Shown here one piece after another: positions 24,980-36,707 of a stretch of 64,000 bases of DNA. The notes under the pieces were generated by a model. It did not search any database, was not told the DNA's origin, and saw nothing but the letters and a program-made list of their open reading frames with translations. How positions within the stretch are numbered: position 1 is the first letter of the stretch; every line of letters starts with the position of its first letter. This DNA comes from Lutjanus erythropterus. Lineage: Eukaryota > Chordata > Actinopteri > Lutjaniformes > Lutjanidae. A program made the translations under genes and the position numbers. The stretch spans positions 28,574,655 to 28,638,654 of the forward strand of contig CM034612.1 in assembly GCA_020091685.1 (NCBI GenBank). Reading direction: 5' to 3'.

Positions 24980-26440
24980 GCCGGTACGAAATGGCTCAAT
25001 GGCGTTGATTATTTCAGACTCAAATTTGGTCAGGAAGACCTTAACAAGTGGGTAATGCTATATTTTGAAGATTGTGACGGTTTGTTAAAGGGCGTCGAAG
25101 GACCACGGCCACGACTATTTAGCAGTACCTTTTGTGTACAAGTTTGCATCAGCATGAAATTTCACATGTACATGACAGGTCCCTGCCTGAACGTATGACA
25201 TGACATGACATTTCGTCGATGGGCGTGGTCATGCCGCTTGGCCACGCCCATCGACGAAATGTCATGTCATGTCATACTTTAAACAGCAGCCCCCCCGCCA
25301 CGTTACACTGACATGCACAAAAGTCGGGACACACACGTGTATCACTCCCAGATGCACAAAAAAGTCTCTTAGACCCATAGTCCAAACCCAACAGGAAGTT
25401 GGCCATTTTGAATTTCCTGGTCATTTTGCCATTTCACTTGTCTCGCATTTTAATGAACAACTCCTACAGGAAGAATCAGAACGGCTTCAAATTCGCTGGC
25501 TACCTTCTGCACTACACTCCGATCAAAAGTTATTAAAAGATTTTGAAGGGCATGGCCATAGTCTGGCAGCAAATTTTGATGTTTTGACATGAAATTTAAA
25601 TTGCTATAACTTTTGTAAAAATGGTTTAATTTGCACCAAACTTAACAAGTATGATAGTTGTCTGACCCTGAACACATCTAATCACATCACATCTAATCAT
25701 CTAATATGAAAATATTAAATAATTCTTATAGCACCCCCTGTTGGCGACAGGAAATGACATGTTTTACAGCTTGAGGTCCTGATCCCAGCACGTTGACCTT
25801 ATCACACTCCAATCAGACCTGAAAGGCCTTAAGACCTTGGCGATGCTATATCATGAAGATCAGAATGTCTCGTTAAACGGCGCTGCCCTGGCAGCATGGT
25901 GAAGGTCCATGTTTTGCCAAAACAGAGGAAGTTGCTATAACTGGACTGTACGTGGTCGGATCTGCCCTGAAACTTGACATGTTCATTAACAGGCCCGGCC
26001 TGAACATGTGATATGAGTTTCATCAATGGGTGTGGCCACATGGCTTGACCACGCCCTTTAACGTACAGCGCCACAAATAGCAAGTCTCACCAATGTGCAC
26101 AAAAATTGGTACGCATATGTACCACACAGAGACAAACAAAAAAAGTCTCTTGGACCCATAGGCTAAAGTCAACAGGAACTCAGCCATTTTGAATTTTGTT
26201 CTCAATTTTGGCGTTTTCCACATGAACTATTTTAACGAATTACTCCTACAGAAATGTTTCAATTGACTTCAAAACTGGTGTGGACCATCTAGACTGTCTC
26301 GTCATGAAACACGAAATTGCTGTAACTTTAATGTAAATGAGCCAATCTGCATCAAACTTAACATGTGTGATAATAGTCATGCCCTGAACACATCTACATA
26401 ATACTGAAAGCAGGAAATGACATTGAATTCCTTTAATTTC
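24980..26440 (+). repeat. GGGCCC-family repeat, internal part
   Basis: Tandem-like succession of the family blocks: actcaaatttggtcaggaag, tgggcgtggtcatgccgctt, aacaggaagttggccatttt, agcaccccctgttggcgaca, then a second round ending about 26440. The gggccc termini are not at these edges. Copy B of the LINE adjoins on the left. Confidence 0.6.
25194..25276. repeat. Perfect 35-bp inverted repeat (13-bp loop)
   Basis: 25194-25228 and 25242-25276 are exact reverse complements; the spacer is tcatgccgcttgg. Sister copies of this repeat at about 18805-18875 and 26005-26060 have only a short natural stem (gggcgtgg ... ccacgccc), after which the sequence goes to tttaa. Here the right side is extended by a reversed copy of the left flank before tttaa resumes. 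Confidence 0.95.
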
Positions 26441-26930
26441 AATGAAATTGCACTGAATATCTAATCTAATCTAATCTAAAATGAAAAAAACTGACACAAA
26501 AACAAACCCACAAAATGCCTCCATACTGCTCAAATGCTGTAATCCAGGAAGTGACTTAGACAACACACAGACATTTTCTCAGAAATAGTGACTTCGTATG
26601 CGCACAATTTACTTAGCAAACTTTCTACAAAGAAGAAAATGTCTGAGGACTTTGACATGGAAGAGGAACATCATTTCTTTGCTGCAGCTGTGCCACTTGG
26701 GCTAGAGCTTGTGTACCCGCTTCAGCTATGTGCACGCGCTTCCAGTCTCAGAGGCTACAGTTGACAATTAGACTAAAAACATGGTGTAAATGGTGTCTTT
26801 TTGAGTTACATTTTACTTTTACCTCTTACACACACTTAAATCACACCACACTAGAGGTACGGAGACATTTTATGGGTTTTTTGTGTTTTTTTTACATTTA
26901 AAAGCTGACCGTTTGCTTCAAATGTACTGG
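26441..26930. other. Unassigned sequence
   Basis: Begins with tandem atctaatcta units (26460-26476). No domain or known element in the rest. Confidence 0.4.
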
Positions 26931-26989
26931 ATTTGGCTACCCAGCTGTTTTTCGCTGAAGTGAGTAGTTATCGAGTGACATTTCGTTTC

Positions 26990-27160
26990 GGGGTGAACTA
27001 TGGCTTCGGGGCGCCGTCCGACAGTCGCGACGACACGGAGCCTCTCTGCCCGGGATGGGTCCGGTCGCTGGGCCTGCGGTGGCTGGCGCCCCGAGTGGCA
27101 CAGGGGTGCAAGGGCCCGTTCAATGCTGCTTGCAGCTTTAATTATTATTATTATCATTAT
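26990..27160 (+). repeat. GGGCCC-family repeat, right end
   Basis: Matches 19330-19465: gacacggagcctctctgccc, gggtgcaagggcccgttcaa, gctgcttgcagctttaatta followed by attattatta. Only the right end is present. Confidence 0.7.
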
Positions 27161-27322
27161 TACTGTTGTTGTGATATCTACAGAAAGAGATTAAAGCCAA
27201 GTAGATTTTTAAAACAATTAAACCCTTGCCCCACCTTGTTTTCTTTTTTGCTGATCCGATCAATGACTCAAAACAGTGAGACAATTCGAACTGTGAATTT
27301 TGTGATTCATTGGACCCCTAGA
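27161..27322 (+). mobile_element. Solo right end of hAT (17174-19676 family)
   Basis: Parallels 19505-19676 with tttttaaaacaattaaaccc, cttttttgctgatccgat, gactcaaaacagtgaga and the end gattcattggacccctag. As at 19465, it follows directly after a GGGCCC-family end, so the same nested arrangement was duplicated or inherited as a unit. Confidence 0.7.
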
Positions 27323-27799
27323 GATAAAGGTTATCACGATGGTGGTTATCAGCTGTCTTTGTTTACTTCATCAGGCTGTATGTGCATTCCCTGAAAAAGG
27401 GGATTTGATGCATCATTTGATTCCTCTTCTGCATGAAATGGGTCAATCCTTATACTTCAGTAAAGAGGAGCTGGTCATGGAGAGGTATGAAGAATATATA
27501 AAATTATTATGGCAAAAAGTAACCTAGCTGGTGCAAATAAGGCAAGAAGGGGATGCTGACAGAAAATTATCAATCATGTTTAAGGTGACAGCTGCACATT
27601 AGAGCTCTTAAACTTTAAACTCTATCATTTAAACTCAGAAAGTGCATTTACGTCTGATACATCTAATAATAAAGGATAAGTGGAAATTTACTTTACTGAA
27701 CATTATCTGTGATAAATACCAATCAACTGATCAATTTAATAATCTGTGTTCTATTAGCTGTAGTACCAGTATTGTGGCAGACGGACTAGCAAATCATGG
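27323..27799. other. RINT1 intron, nothing recognised
   Basis: Short frames without domains; no repeat ends seen. Confidence 0.4.
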
Positions 27800-27807
27800 C
27801 CAAGCAT

Positions 27808-28181
27808 CAGTGGTGGACAAAGTACTCAACCCCAGTACTTGAGTCAAAGTATAGATACTCCTGGTCAAATATTATTCAACTACAAGTGAAAGTTGCTTAG
27901 TCAAAATTTTACTTAGTACTAGAGTACTTGCTTTTTTTTTTTTTTTTTTTTTGGTGAAAAAGCGTGGGGAAAAAGTGATACATACATATAACATAGAAGT
28001 ACAAGTACACAAATACAGAGAACATACAGATACAGAGAACAGCGAAGTCCAGGGGTAGAGATCAACTGTACGGTGTGTGTGTGTTTCCAAAATAACAAAT
28101 ACTCAAGTTAAGTACAAATACTCAAAAAATGTACATAAGTACAGTACTCAAGTAAATGAACTTCGTTACTGTCCACCACTG
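27808..28181. mobile_element. Short non-autonomous hAT (MITE), 374 bp
   Basis: Ends cagtggtggacaaagtactc and gaacttcgttactgtccaccactg, nine exact terminal bases (CAGTGGTGG) in inverted form. Perfect 8-bp target-site duplication CCAAGCAT at 27800-27807 and 28182-28189. The interior is rich in agtactcaa units and holds a 21-T run (27932-27952). The subterminal tactcaagta motifs are shared with the 4-kb hAT at 48949-53009, suggesting related transposases. Confidence 0.9.
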
Positions 28182-28189
28182 CCAAGCAT

Positions 28190-29221
28190 AAAAACATGCA
28201 TCACCAACTGACTGCATGTACTGTACGTTTCCATGGCAACGCAAAACTTTCAGTTTAGGGTACTTCAACTGCAGGTCTTTCTTCAGTGGCATTACTAACA
28301 TATGGCTCAGCAAGTCTGCATAATGTATTTAATCACCTGAGAATCTATATCACTCATAGAGAATGTTCTTCGGAAGATATTTTTCGAAGGGGCAGTGATT
28401 TTTACAGCCAATTTCAAGGGAAAATCTGAACATGGTATCTATTTTTTCATACATCATTTTCATTCATCCTGGCATACCAGAGTATACAGTATTTGGTGGT
28501 ACTTGTGTAAAAGTTGTGTGAAACGGCTCGACTCTACTGTAGTCCACTGTACTGTGGTACTGTCTTAACGTAGCTGGAGCTGATCATCATAGCGATGATA
28601 TTCCCACAGCTGGGAAACAAAACAAGCCTTGCTTCAGTCTGGAGAAGCTGTAGCTTTTATTCACTAACAAACTCAAACCTAAAATGCACATTTACAGCAC
28701 AGTGGCTGTGCATACACTGCCAGAAGACAACTTCACAGCTCACCTTTTACTCTGCTCAGCGCATTCACTAGTAACTGTTACTATAGTCAGTAATTAGTCT
28801 GCCACCTTACCTCTCTTAGGCTCACTAAAGTTACACACTCACTACGATATACTACTCTGACCAGTCAGTAGTCTACACTGTTTCGCTGGTTCTTCATTTT
28901 TATTAGGAAATCCTGAAACTTTATCCTTCAGATGCCATGTTTCTTCTTTTCATGAAAGCCATGTTTGCCTTAGCTGCACTGCAACACAGAGACTGACCCC
29001 CGTTGGCAAGTGCTATGCACTGTTGGGATGCTGAAAAATCTGGCTTTAGGCTCAACATATTTCCCTAACTCATTAATCTTGCTTGTCTTCTAATAATTGA
29101 CTGAGATGTGAAAAAGTCTACCTGAATATCTATACAAGAATTGAATTCCACTACTTATATTTGACTCACAAAGGCCTCACATATACCACCTTGTGGTTTT
29201 AATACCCTCAACAATGACAAA
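28190..29221. other. RINT1 intron, nothing recognised
   Basis: No supported gene or element. The tract is non-repetitive by eye apart from short cacagtggctgtg-type palindromes. Confidence 0.4.
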
Positions 29222-29497
29222 TTAAAGGTCCGGTGTCTAAGAGTGTGTGTTACCTGAGAGCAGTTTCTAACTACACACATACAGAGAGCTCTTCCACAGA
29301 GACTGCTATGTTGCTCTGCCATATTTCAACAGTAGCCCAGATTGGACAAACCAAGATGGCTGCAGATACGGCTTTTCAAATTTGTGTGAGTTTCACAGCT
29401 GCTGCACGTTCTTCTCCATGTTAGGAAGGGGAGGGTAAGGTGAAGGGGTTGCTGTCTGCTGCTAGATGCCAGAAAATTCTACACAGTGGTCCTTTAA
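29222..29497. mobile_element. MITE with TTAA ends
   Basis: Begins ttaaaggtccggtgtctaag and ends ctacacagtggtcctttaa; the ends are imperfect inverted repeats (ttaaaggNccNNtgt) bounded by TTAA. TTAA target duplications are typical of piggyBac- and Kolobok-type elements (family knowledge); the superfamily was not established. The inner caaccaagatggctgc-like part also occurs in a diverged copy near 62210-62360. Confidence 0.65.
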
Positions 29498-29724
29498 AAT
29501 GCACTTGATCTAATGAGCATCCCAAGCACTTGTGCCACACTCCGCCTGAATTTAAACCGGGAGTGTGAGACTTTAACATATAAAACAGCATCCATTACAT
29601 TTGACAAGCGATGATGAGTCATACACTGTAAGTTCATCAGCTGTATATAAAAATTTATGTTGTCTAAGCTTGTTATCCTGAAAACAAATGTGCACTGCTC
29701 TGAAAATACACACTCTGGAGCTAG

Positions 29725-29964
<240 letters not shown>

Positions 29965-30219
29965 TAAGTGTGTATTTGTCTCTGTTTGTATGTGTTTGTG
30001 TGTGTTTACGTTAATACATAGCATGCACAAGTGTATGTTTACATGTGTACCTCCTTCCTCAGTGCTACTACAGTGAATGTGTCTACACATCTGCAGTTCC
30101 TCAAATATCTATAACATGACCATAGAAAGTAAAAGTAAAAAATAATATTAAAAAAAACACAACATTACACAACAGTAAATTCTTGTGTTTGTTTACCGTA
30201 ATACTCTGAAAATGTTATT

Positions 30220-30395
30220 CAGTCCCTCTAGGAAGCCAATCCCCATGAATTTTGCATGACCTTGCAATTTTGGCCAAACTCTGCCACTTTTCCGCAAATT
30301 TGATAGATCGTGTTTTTAGAAAGGCTGTCATGAAATTAAGGCACTTCTGGCCACAACAATCCTGCTAAAAAGCCTGTGACATCCTGGAGGGACTG
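30220..30395. mobile_element. Small MITE, 176 bp
   Basis: Ends cagtccctctaggaagcc and gtgacatcctggagggactg are inverted repeats (CAGTCCCTC.AGGA). GTTATT flanks both sides (30214-30219, 30396-30401), a probable target-site duplication. The length of that duplication leaves the superfamily open. Confidence 0.75.
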
Positions 30396-30640
30396 GTTAT
30401 TAATAAAGGGGGGATGATTGAGGGAGACAAAATGGAAAATTATATTTATGGTGTATGATTGTGTTTTGTGTTTTCAAGAATGTTTATAAATAAATATCTA
30501 CATTGTATCTGTGTGAGAAAGGGACAGATTAACTATGTACATCTGTATTTTAAAGGTTTAGTTTGGATTCACTCAAGTCACACAATAACACAAACAAACT
30601 ACCAGATCAAGGCAGCAGTAGACCAGCAACTCCGATGTTC

Positions 30641-30840
30641 TTTTTTTTTAAAGATTATTTTTTGGGCTTTTTGCCTTTATTGTGATAGGGCAGCTGAAGA
30701 TATGACAAGAAAGGGGGTAGAGAGAGAGGGGATGACACGCAGCAAATGGGCTGCAGGCAGGAATTAAACCAGCAGCCGCTGCAGAAGACTGACAGCCTCA
30801 ATACATAGTATGCACACTATACCAACTGAACTATAGGGGC
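30641..30840 (-). mobile_element. tRNA-derived SINE
   Basis: On the minus strand: gcccctatagttcagttggt (tRNA-like A box), ctgctggtttaattcctgcc (B-box region, one base changed), ttgctgcgtgtcatcccctc and a 3' end gcaataaaggcaaaaagccc-like then aataatcttta and poly(A). It is the same family as 53486-53690, in the opposite orientation. Confidence 0.9.
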
Positions 30841-31255
30841 TTTATCTGTTAGATAAAATAACTGTTTTGTCAAAGGATTCTGTTGGGTTTGGAGAAAGTG
30901 ATATTTGGATTCTGTAATTCCAGTTTCCTGTTAGAAAAGTCAGCAGCAACATTAAATGCTGAAAACGTTATAAATATAGTGAACACTTAAACTGATATTG
31001 TTTTTTTTTAAGGTGCCTAAAATATGTTTTGCTGCTGACCCTGTCCACAGCAGCACAGCACAGAACTCTCAATCTGCTCCTCATTTCTGCTCTTCCAAAC
31101 TAGGGGCATGCCTATAGTTTGTATATGTCTATAGTATTACTATGGATAATATTACTTATGTCTCTTATCTGAAAAGATTAAGATTGGAGTTACAATGGTA
31201 ACTTTTTTCTACCAACATTGTACTTAGCATGTTCTCCCCCTTTCTCTCTCCACAG

Positions 31256-31469
31256 TGTTAAGGAAGCATGTATCATCTTGTGTCTTAATGTGGGCTCTGC
31301 TATTCTGCTAAAGAATCTCCTCAAAGAGTCAGAGGAGGAAACAAGAGAATGGGCAGGGGCAGGGGATCCTCCACCAGAGTCTGCATTGCATGAGTTGGGG
31401 GTTTTTTGCCTGGCACCCTGTGATGTCTTGATTCTCCTCAACCTCAGAGCTTCCTGGCCTGGGCAATAA
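31256..31469 (+). CDS. RINT1: RINT1 terminal coding exon with stop
   Basis: 214 nt from acceptor ctctccacag to a TAA at 31467-31469. It encodes VKEACIILCLNVGSAILLKN ... ALHELGVFCLAPCDVLILLN and ends LRASWPGQ, matching the RINT1 C-terminus ([20 protein letters not shown] ... VEILLNLRTNWPNTGK). A Gly/Glu-rich insert (EEETREWAGAGDPPPE) lies where the family is variable. All seven exons add up to 1073 nt with no stop before this one. Confidence 0.97.
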
Positions 31470-31780
31470 CGGTGCCCTCTGGCAATATCTGTTAGTCTGG
31501 AGTGTATATCAGTTTGAGTTCTTTGCAATTCTTTCTTATTGAATTTCTGTCATTAACTTTAGCCTTCTTTGTAAACAAGGCAGGTAATGATTTTCAGGTT
31601 CTGACTGTTCATATAGTGTTTCGTAAGTTTATACTTTTGAATTGTCATTGAAATAACCTGTTATGGGCTCCTACTTTCCCAACACATCAGTTGACTTAAG
31701 CATACCATAACCATAACAAAATATAAACAACAATCTTCTTTTGACTGGTGGATTATGTAATAAACCCAGCTGACAAGGTC
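31470..31780 (+). other. Probable RINT1 3' UTR
   Basis: Non-coding sequence from the stop codon to the poly(A) signal at 31759-31764. Confidence 0.6.
31759..31764 (+). promoter_or_regulatory. AATAAA poly(A) signal of RINT1
   Basis: The first AATAAA after the stop codon, followed 17 bases later by a T/GT-rich stretch (ttttttattgtgtttgtttt) as expected downstream of a cleavage site. Confidence 0.65.
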
Positions 31781-33302
31781 TTTTTTATTGTGTTTGTTTT
31801 TTTACATTTAAGTTTCATGAAAGCATCAATTTTGTGTTTTGCAAACATGAGTAGAAATGACAAAATGACAGAAGTCTTTAGAAAAGATTCTGTTAGCTGA
31901 AGCAGTAGCTGAACTGTCTGAGAAGGCAATTAAAATCACGCCCCAAAATTACACTGAATTTTAATTAGGAAAAGATGCAAAAAATTTTGAAAAAATTGCG
32001 CACTGTCATAATTTGGAGCATAACTGGCCTAAATAAGTGCAACATTGTAGAGATGCCCTGTTACTAGAAGAAATCTATCAGGAGGATCTGCAAAGATGTG
32101 AGAAGAAATCAAAGGATTTTTGGGCATTTTTTTTTCAGCAGGACTTAAATTGAAAATGAGTTTCAAACATTTGTCCCACCCAACCCATCCATAGGTGGAA
32201 ATTATCCTGGTTTCATGTGTGAGACTTGCAGAAATGCAAGTCTACTTTCTTTTTTTTTTAATTTAATTTAATTTTTTTATTAATGAGCCAAAACATTGAC
32301 CCTTTTAATCTTAAAACTATATTATTTTTGCATTAAAAAAATAGCCCAAATAGGACCTTAGCCCTAACCAACTCTATTCTAAAATCGTATTCTTGCAGCT
32401 GACACACAAGAGAAGCCCTCACAAATTCAGCCATTTGGTAGTCAGTACAGGCCAGGTGCTGAAGGTCAATGATCTGACACCAAATCTACATACTATAATT
32501 ATGTGGAGAACAAAACAGGTACACATATAAAAAACACCATGCACATGGCCATATCTGCATTACAGACAGAAAATAAAGTCAGCTTCTCAATCCAGAGCAG
32601 GGCTGCTTACAAATTTAAAGTTACAAATGAGTGACTGCTAAAATGTAGATATGCCTATTTCTTGTATTTTTTTTACCACAGCCCCAACTGCAACCTAAAC
32701 TGATGAATCTTAGTAATGGACCGTACAGTAAAGTACAGTCCATTAATACAAGTAAAAATTGCATTCATTTTATTGCATTTACTTGAAATACATGAGACAA
32801 AATTATTTGTGTATCATCATAACTCCTACCCCTCTGTTTATTGAGATTAGGTAGGAACACGAAAATAACAGTTTCCTGCTGGCAACTGTAGCTGCCAGTA
32901 TTTTACTGTAAAACTTAGTTTATAATATTACATAAAGCACAGTATTGTAATATTTCTTCAGTAATAAACTGTTGTTATAGATTACAGTAGGTAAACTGTA
33001 GAAAAAACAGTTACATGCTGGCAGCTTTCTCTGCCAGTGTTTTATGTAATTTAATGAGGAAATTTGTTACAGTGTACTGTTCCATTATATACCATTCTTA
33101 ATTATTGCAGATTTTAATGAGTTTGCTTATCTGATTGTAAACATGCAGTAAATTATTTTAAAGGAGAATTAGGCCTCTTGTGCGTTTAACCCACAAAGTC
33201 TGCAAAAAGCTATATACTTGAAATAAAGAGGTGAAGTCTCTCCCCTTCCAGTGTGCCCCAGTAACAACAATGCAAACAAAAATTGCTTTGATGATGAGGA
33301 TG

Positions 33303-33337
<35 letters not shown>

Positions 33338-33639
33338 AATAATAATGGAGTAATACAGAAATACTGGCAGTGAGAATGTAAGCAATAGGTTACTATTATC
33401 ATCGTCATCATCACTATTGTCAGCCATCAATAGCAATGTCAGCAACTACAAACAAAAAACAACAGCTACAACACTAGTAGTAATAACCATAACATTAGTG
33501 GTAATGGTAAGATATAGTAATAGAAAGACTACGATTGCTTGCACACTAAAATTAAAATTAACACACAGTTAGTGAAACCTGACACGCAAGGTGCAAAATT
33601 TCAGCCCAGGTCTGCATGACTACTATAAGCATATTTTCA
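31781..33639. other. Intergenic DNA downstream of RINT1
   Basis: No genes. Around 32840-33070 a degenerate unit recurs (cagtttcctgctggcaactg / cagttacatgctggcagct), probably an eroded MITE. An (AAC)n/(AAT)n microsatellite lies at 33303-33346. Confidence 0.5.
33303..33346 (+). repeat. (AAC)n(AAT)n microsatellite
   Basis: About eleven AAC units followed by four AAT units. Confidence 0.95.
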
Positions 33640-34078
33640 GCCACACACTTTGTGCAAAATACTAAACACGGTTTGCAGTTACAGTTTTTTACAATTGCTG
33701 AAACACAATTTTGCAAACAGGGCTCATTTTCTCAAAACACTACACACAATTTACACAACCACACACATAAGTAGCAGAACACCTCAGATCTTTTGCAAAA
33801 TGAAACACTTCATTCAAAACCATACAAAAATGAGTAAAAACCCAACTTTGTCACCATAAGCACACACATGCCTCATACGATCTGATTTCAGTTAAACATC
33901 GCTGTGCTCAATCTAAAACACATTTAACATTTCTACTTTTTTATGAAATAGTCTGGGTTTTTTGTTTTTTTAGATGTTGTTATGGCCGCAGTTTCCAAAC
34001 TTTTTTGGGTTGCTCCTCTTTAGATGCTGAAAATCATTGTTGCAACCAATGTTGCACATTTGATAAATATTGTATATA

Positions 34079-34168
<90 letters not shown>

Positions 34169-34650
34169 TTTAGTTCTCATGCCTGACTGGAGAGTTTACA
34201 GTTAAGCAGGTAAGTGTCTGTACACCTGACGGCAATGTTTGATCCATTGTTTGAATTGTGTGGTAATTGTGTGGTATTTTGAAAGGCAGTGTTTTGTAAG
34301 GGACATATTAGATTTCTGTGTCTAATGTAGAGAAATGTGTTTAGTGAGTTGAAAACACTGTGTTTAGGTTTTTCAAAAAATGTGAGGCTGAAAATGTGCT
34401 TATAGCTGAGAATGTGCTTATAGTATACCACTGAGCTGAGGTTTTGCTCCTTCAGTATCAGATTTCACTAACTGTGTTATTTTTAATTTTATTTATTTAT
34501 TTATTTTTTCTGAAAGGGGTCATGCCAAAAAAGTTTGAAACCACTGCCCTAACAATATCTCTAAAAAAAAAAAAACTTAAAAAGCAGAAATGCTGAACGT
34601 GTTTTAGATTCAGCACAGCAATGTGTAACTGTTTCAAACAAAATCAGATC
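33640..34650. repeat. Long-TIR repeat, left arm and centre (split by L1)
   Basis: 33640-33935 is the reverse complement, with scattered changes, of the sequence that begins at 34590-34650 and continues at 45278-45480 after the L1. Shared blocks include gatcgtatgaggcatgtgtg, gttttgaatgaagtgtttca and ttgtgtgtagtgtttt. Before the L1 arrived this was one element of roughly 1.2 kb with arms of about 280 bp around a (TA)n centre. No protein is seen. Confidence 0.75.
34071..34169 (+). repeat. (TA)n microsatellite
   Basis: Nearly pure TA for about 100 bp in the centre of the long-TIR repeat. It is a self-complementary tract prone to length error. Confidence 0.95.
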
Positions 34651-34816
34651 AGGGCGCTACTGAGTCACTGATGGAGTAAGACGCACCTTCAGAGCTCCTG
34701 TAGAATTCCTACTAATTTCTTATTTGAACGACGCTCATCATCCCAAATTGCACGAAATACGCACAAATATACTATCAATAAACTAAAGTACAGTAATAGG
34801 TCAGGAAAATTCACGG

Positions 34817-35239
34817 ATGGCATCAAACCTTCAAAATATAAGTATGACGGCCCGTCCGCCACAAGGCCCAGCGCCTCTCGGGAAAAGTTCAAACAACCCA
34901 GAAGAGGCCCCACCCACACCCACGGAAAAATCTGTCATGGACATTGGATCGGTCAAAGCTGATATCCTTTCCTCCTTAAGAAAAGACGGTTATGAGGTTA
35001 TAAGAGAAGAGCTGAAGAATGCCTTAGCAGATGATTTTGAGTCCCTAAGAAACGAAAAGGCTGTTAAAACTGAAGTCAGTAATAACACAGGTGCAATGCG
35101 CACGGAAATTGACCAGGTGAAGGCTAATATGCAAGCCGTTGAGGAGGGTCTGTCTACTTGGTCTGATGAAGTAGTGTCAGTGCAAACCTTGGTAAAGGGC
35201 CATGAAGAAGCAAGTGTAAGTTTTAAAAGAAAAGTGTGA
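34817..35239 (+). pseudogene. L1 ORF1 protein, N-terminal and coiled-coil part
   Basis: 140 codons. A Pro-rich start (ARPPQGPAPLGKS, EEAPPTPTEK) is followed by a Glu/Lys-rich helical stretch (REELKNALADDFESLRNEKA ... TEIDQVKANMQAVEEGL), as in the trimeric coiled coil of L1 ORF1p, which binds LINE RNA. The RNA-binding domain follows in broken frames to about 35720: GNIRIAGVPEQ, then RAAFTEVRRVLWGRPVVCYG and FMDATKAMDYVKKKV. Confidence 0.75.
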
Positions 35240-35763
35240 GGACTGGAGAGGATGAGAAGGGGAACATACGGATTGCGGGGTACCTGAGCAACCAGGATCA
35301 AGCTCCCCACGGCTGTTACCAAACTTCTCAGAGAGCTGTTGCAGATGGAGGAGGTGCAGGTCGAGCGTCACAGCAGAGTTTGATGCAGAGAAAGCCGGGA
35401 CAAGCCATGCGTAATCATGGCAAGACTACATAATCAGGAGACGCCGTGGACATCCTGAGGAAAGTTCGTACCACAGTTCAACTACAACAGGAACTGACGC
35501 AATATTCCTGGATTACACAGCCAATGTCGTAAAGCCAGGGCGGCCTTCACGGAGGTCAGGAGAGTTCTCTGGGGCAGACCGGTAGTCTGCTATGGCATCC
35601 TCTTCCCTGCTAGGTTCTGCATCTCCTACAACAACAAGGAGAAGGAGTTCATGGATGCTACCAAAGCCATGGATTACGTAAAGAAAAAGGTCATCCCAAT
35701 CACGGAGACGGAGAACTGACTGAACTGGATGTATCCTTAATTGAGAGGTATCACATGAACATG

Positions 35764-35824
35764 TTTACATATATATACATATATATATGTATATACATAC
35801 ATGTATGTATATGTATATATATAT
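35764..35824 (+). repeat. TA-rich microsatellite in L1
   Basis: Imperfect (TA)n with atac/atgt interruptions; target of the next hAT. Confidence 0.9.
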
Positions 35825-36608
35825 TAGGTGTTTCACAATTCTCCAAATCCTCGATCGTTTTGATTTTCGATTTTAGGGTCACGATTCATTTTGATTCTCA
35901 ATTTTTTTCTTTTTCTTACAGCACAGAGGCCTATGCCATTTTTAGACTAGTCTAGTCTACGATCATTGGTTTTATTAGTGACTCTTTGGTTTCAGCAGTG
36001 CACTACTCATAAAATACAATGTGCAACAAAACAAAATAAATAAATAAAAATATAACAGTCATGTCCAAAGTCATGGAACAATTAGAGCCTAACAAACTAT
36101 ATCCTAACAGTTGAACATAAAAAAAAAAAGTAGTTTGGACTTTTTGTCCCCTAAGAATGACTTTGTCATTTTTACATTCTTCTTCAAGTTTTTTCTTTAA
36201 CAAAGATATGTTGTTATCTTTATCTGGAGAGAGAGATGCTCTTTAAGTTATCAAAATATTAACTATTTACATATTTATGGCCAGACAAGACAACTGTTAT
36301 TTTTGATTTGTCATTATTGACGAGTGTGCTGTGACGGTGATGTAACTCTCAGTTGCTCTTGAGGTGCAGCCATCTGTTAAAACATTCTGCAACCACCACC
36401 AACTTTTTCTTTAACAACGCATACATCAGAGCAACACTTTTGTTGTAAGATGCGACCTGCTGGGCATACTGTAGCATGCTCAAGTATGCTAATTAAATGT
36501 TTAAATCCAGCGTTTTCCACCACCGAATAAGGCTGCAGGTCTGCTGCTGTCATCGATCCTCTCTTTGATTTTGATGCTCGAGACCATGACGTAATTTCGA
36601 CACCCCTA
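35825..36608. mobile_element. Non-autonomous hAT in L1 (1 of 4), 784 bp
   Basis: Ends taggtgtttcacaattc and gtaatttcgacacccct(a) are imperfect inverted repeats. ATATATAT on both sides fits an 8-bp duplication but is ambiguous because the target is a TA microsatellite. No transposase frame. Confidence 0.65.
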
Positions 36609-36649
<41 letters not shown>

Positions 36650-36707
36650 TATGTGTGTTTTCTATCCGTCTTTATGTATGTTTTCTATCCGTCACCAGCA
36701 TTTAGGC

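Noticed and set aside
33303..33346. Regular short repeats (possible CRISPR-like array)
   Set aside because: Uniform triplets without spacers in a vertebrate genome; a microsatellite.
33158..33445. Hydrophobic minus frames with long Val/Leu runs
   Set aside because: These are readings of the (AAC)n tract from the other strand; no gene structure.
34005..34205. Open frame of alternating Tyr-Ile
   Set aside because: It is only the translation of a (TA)n microsatellite.
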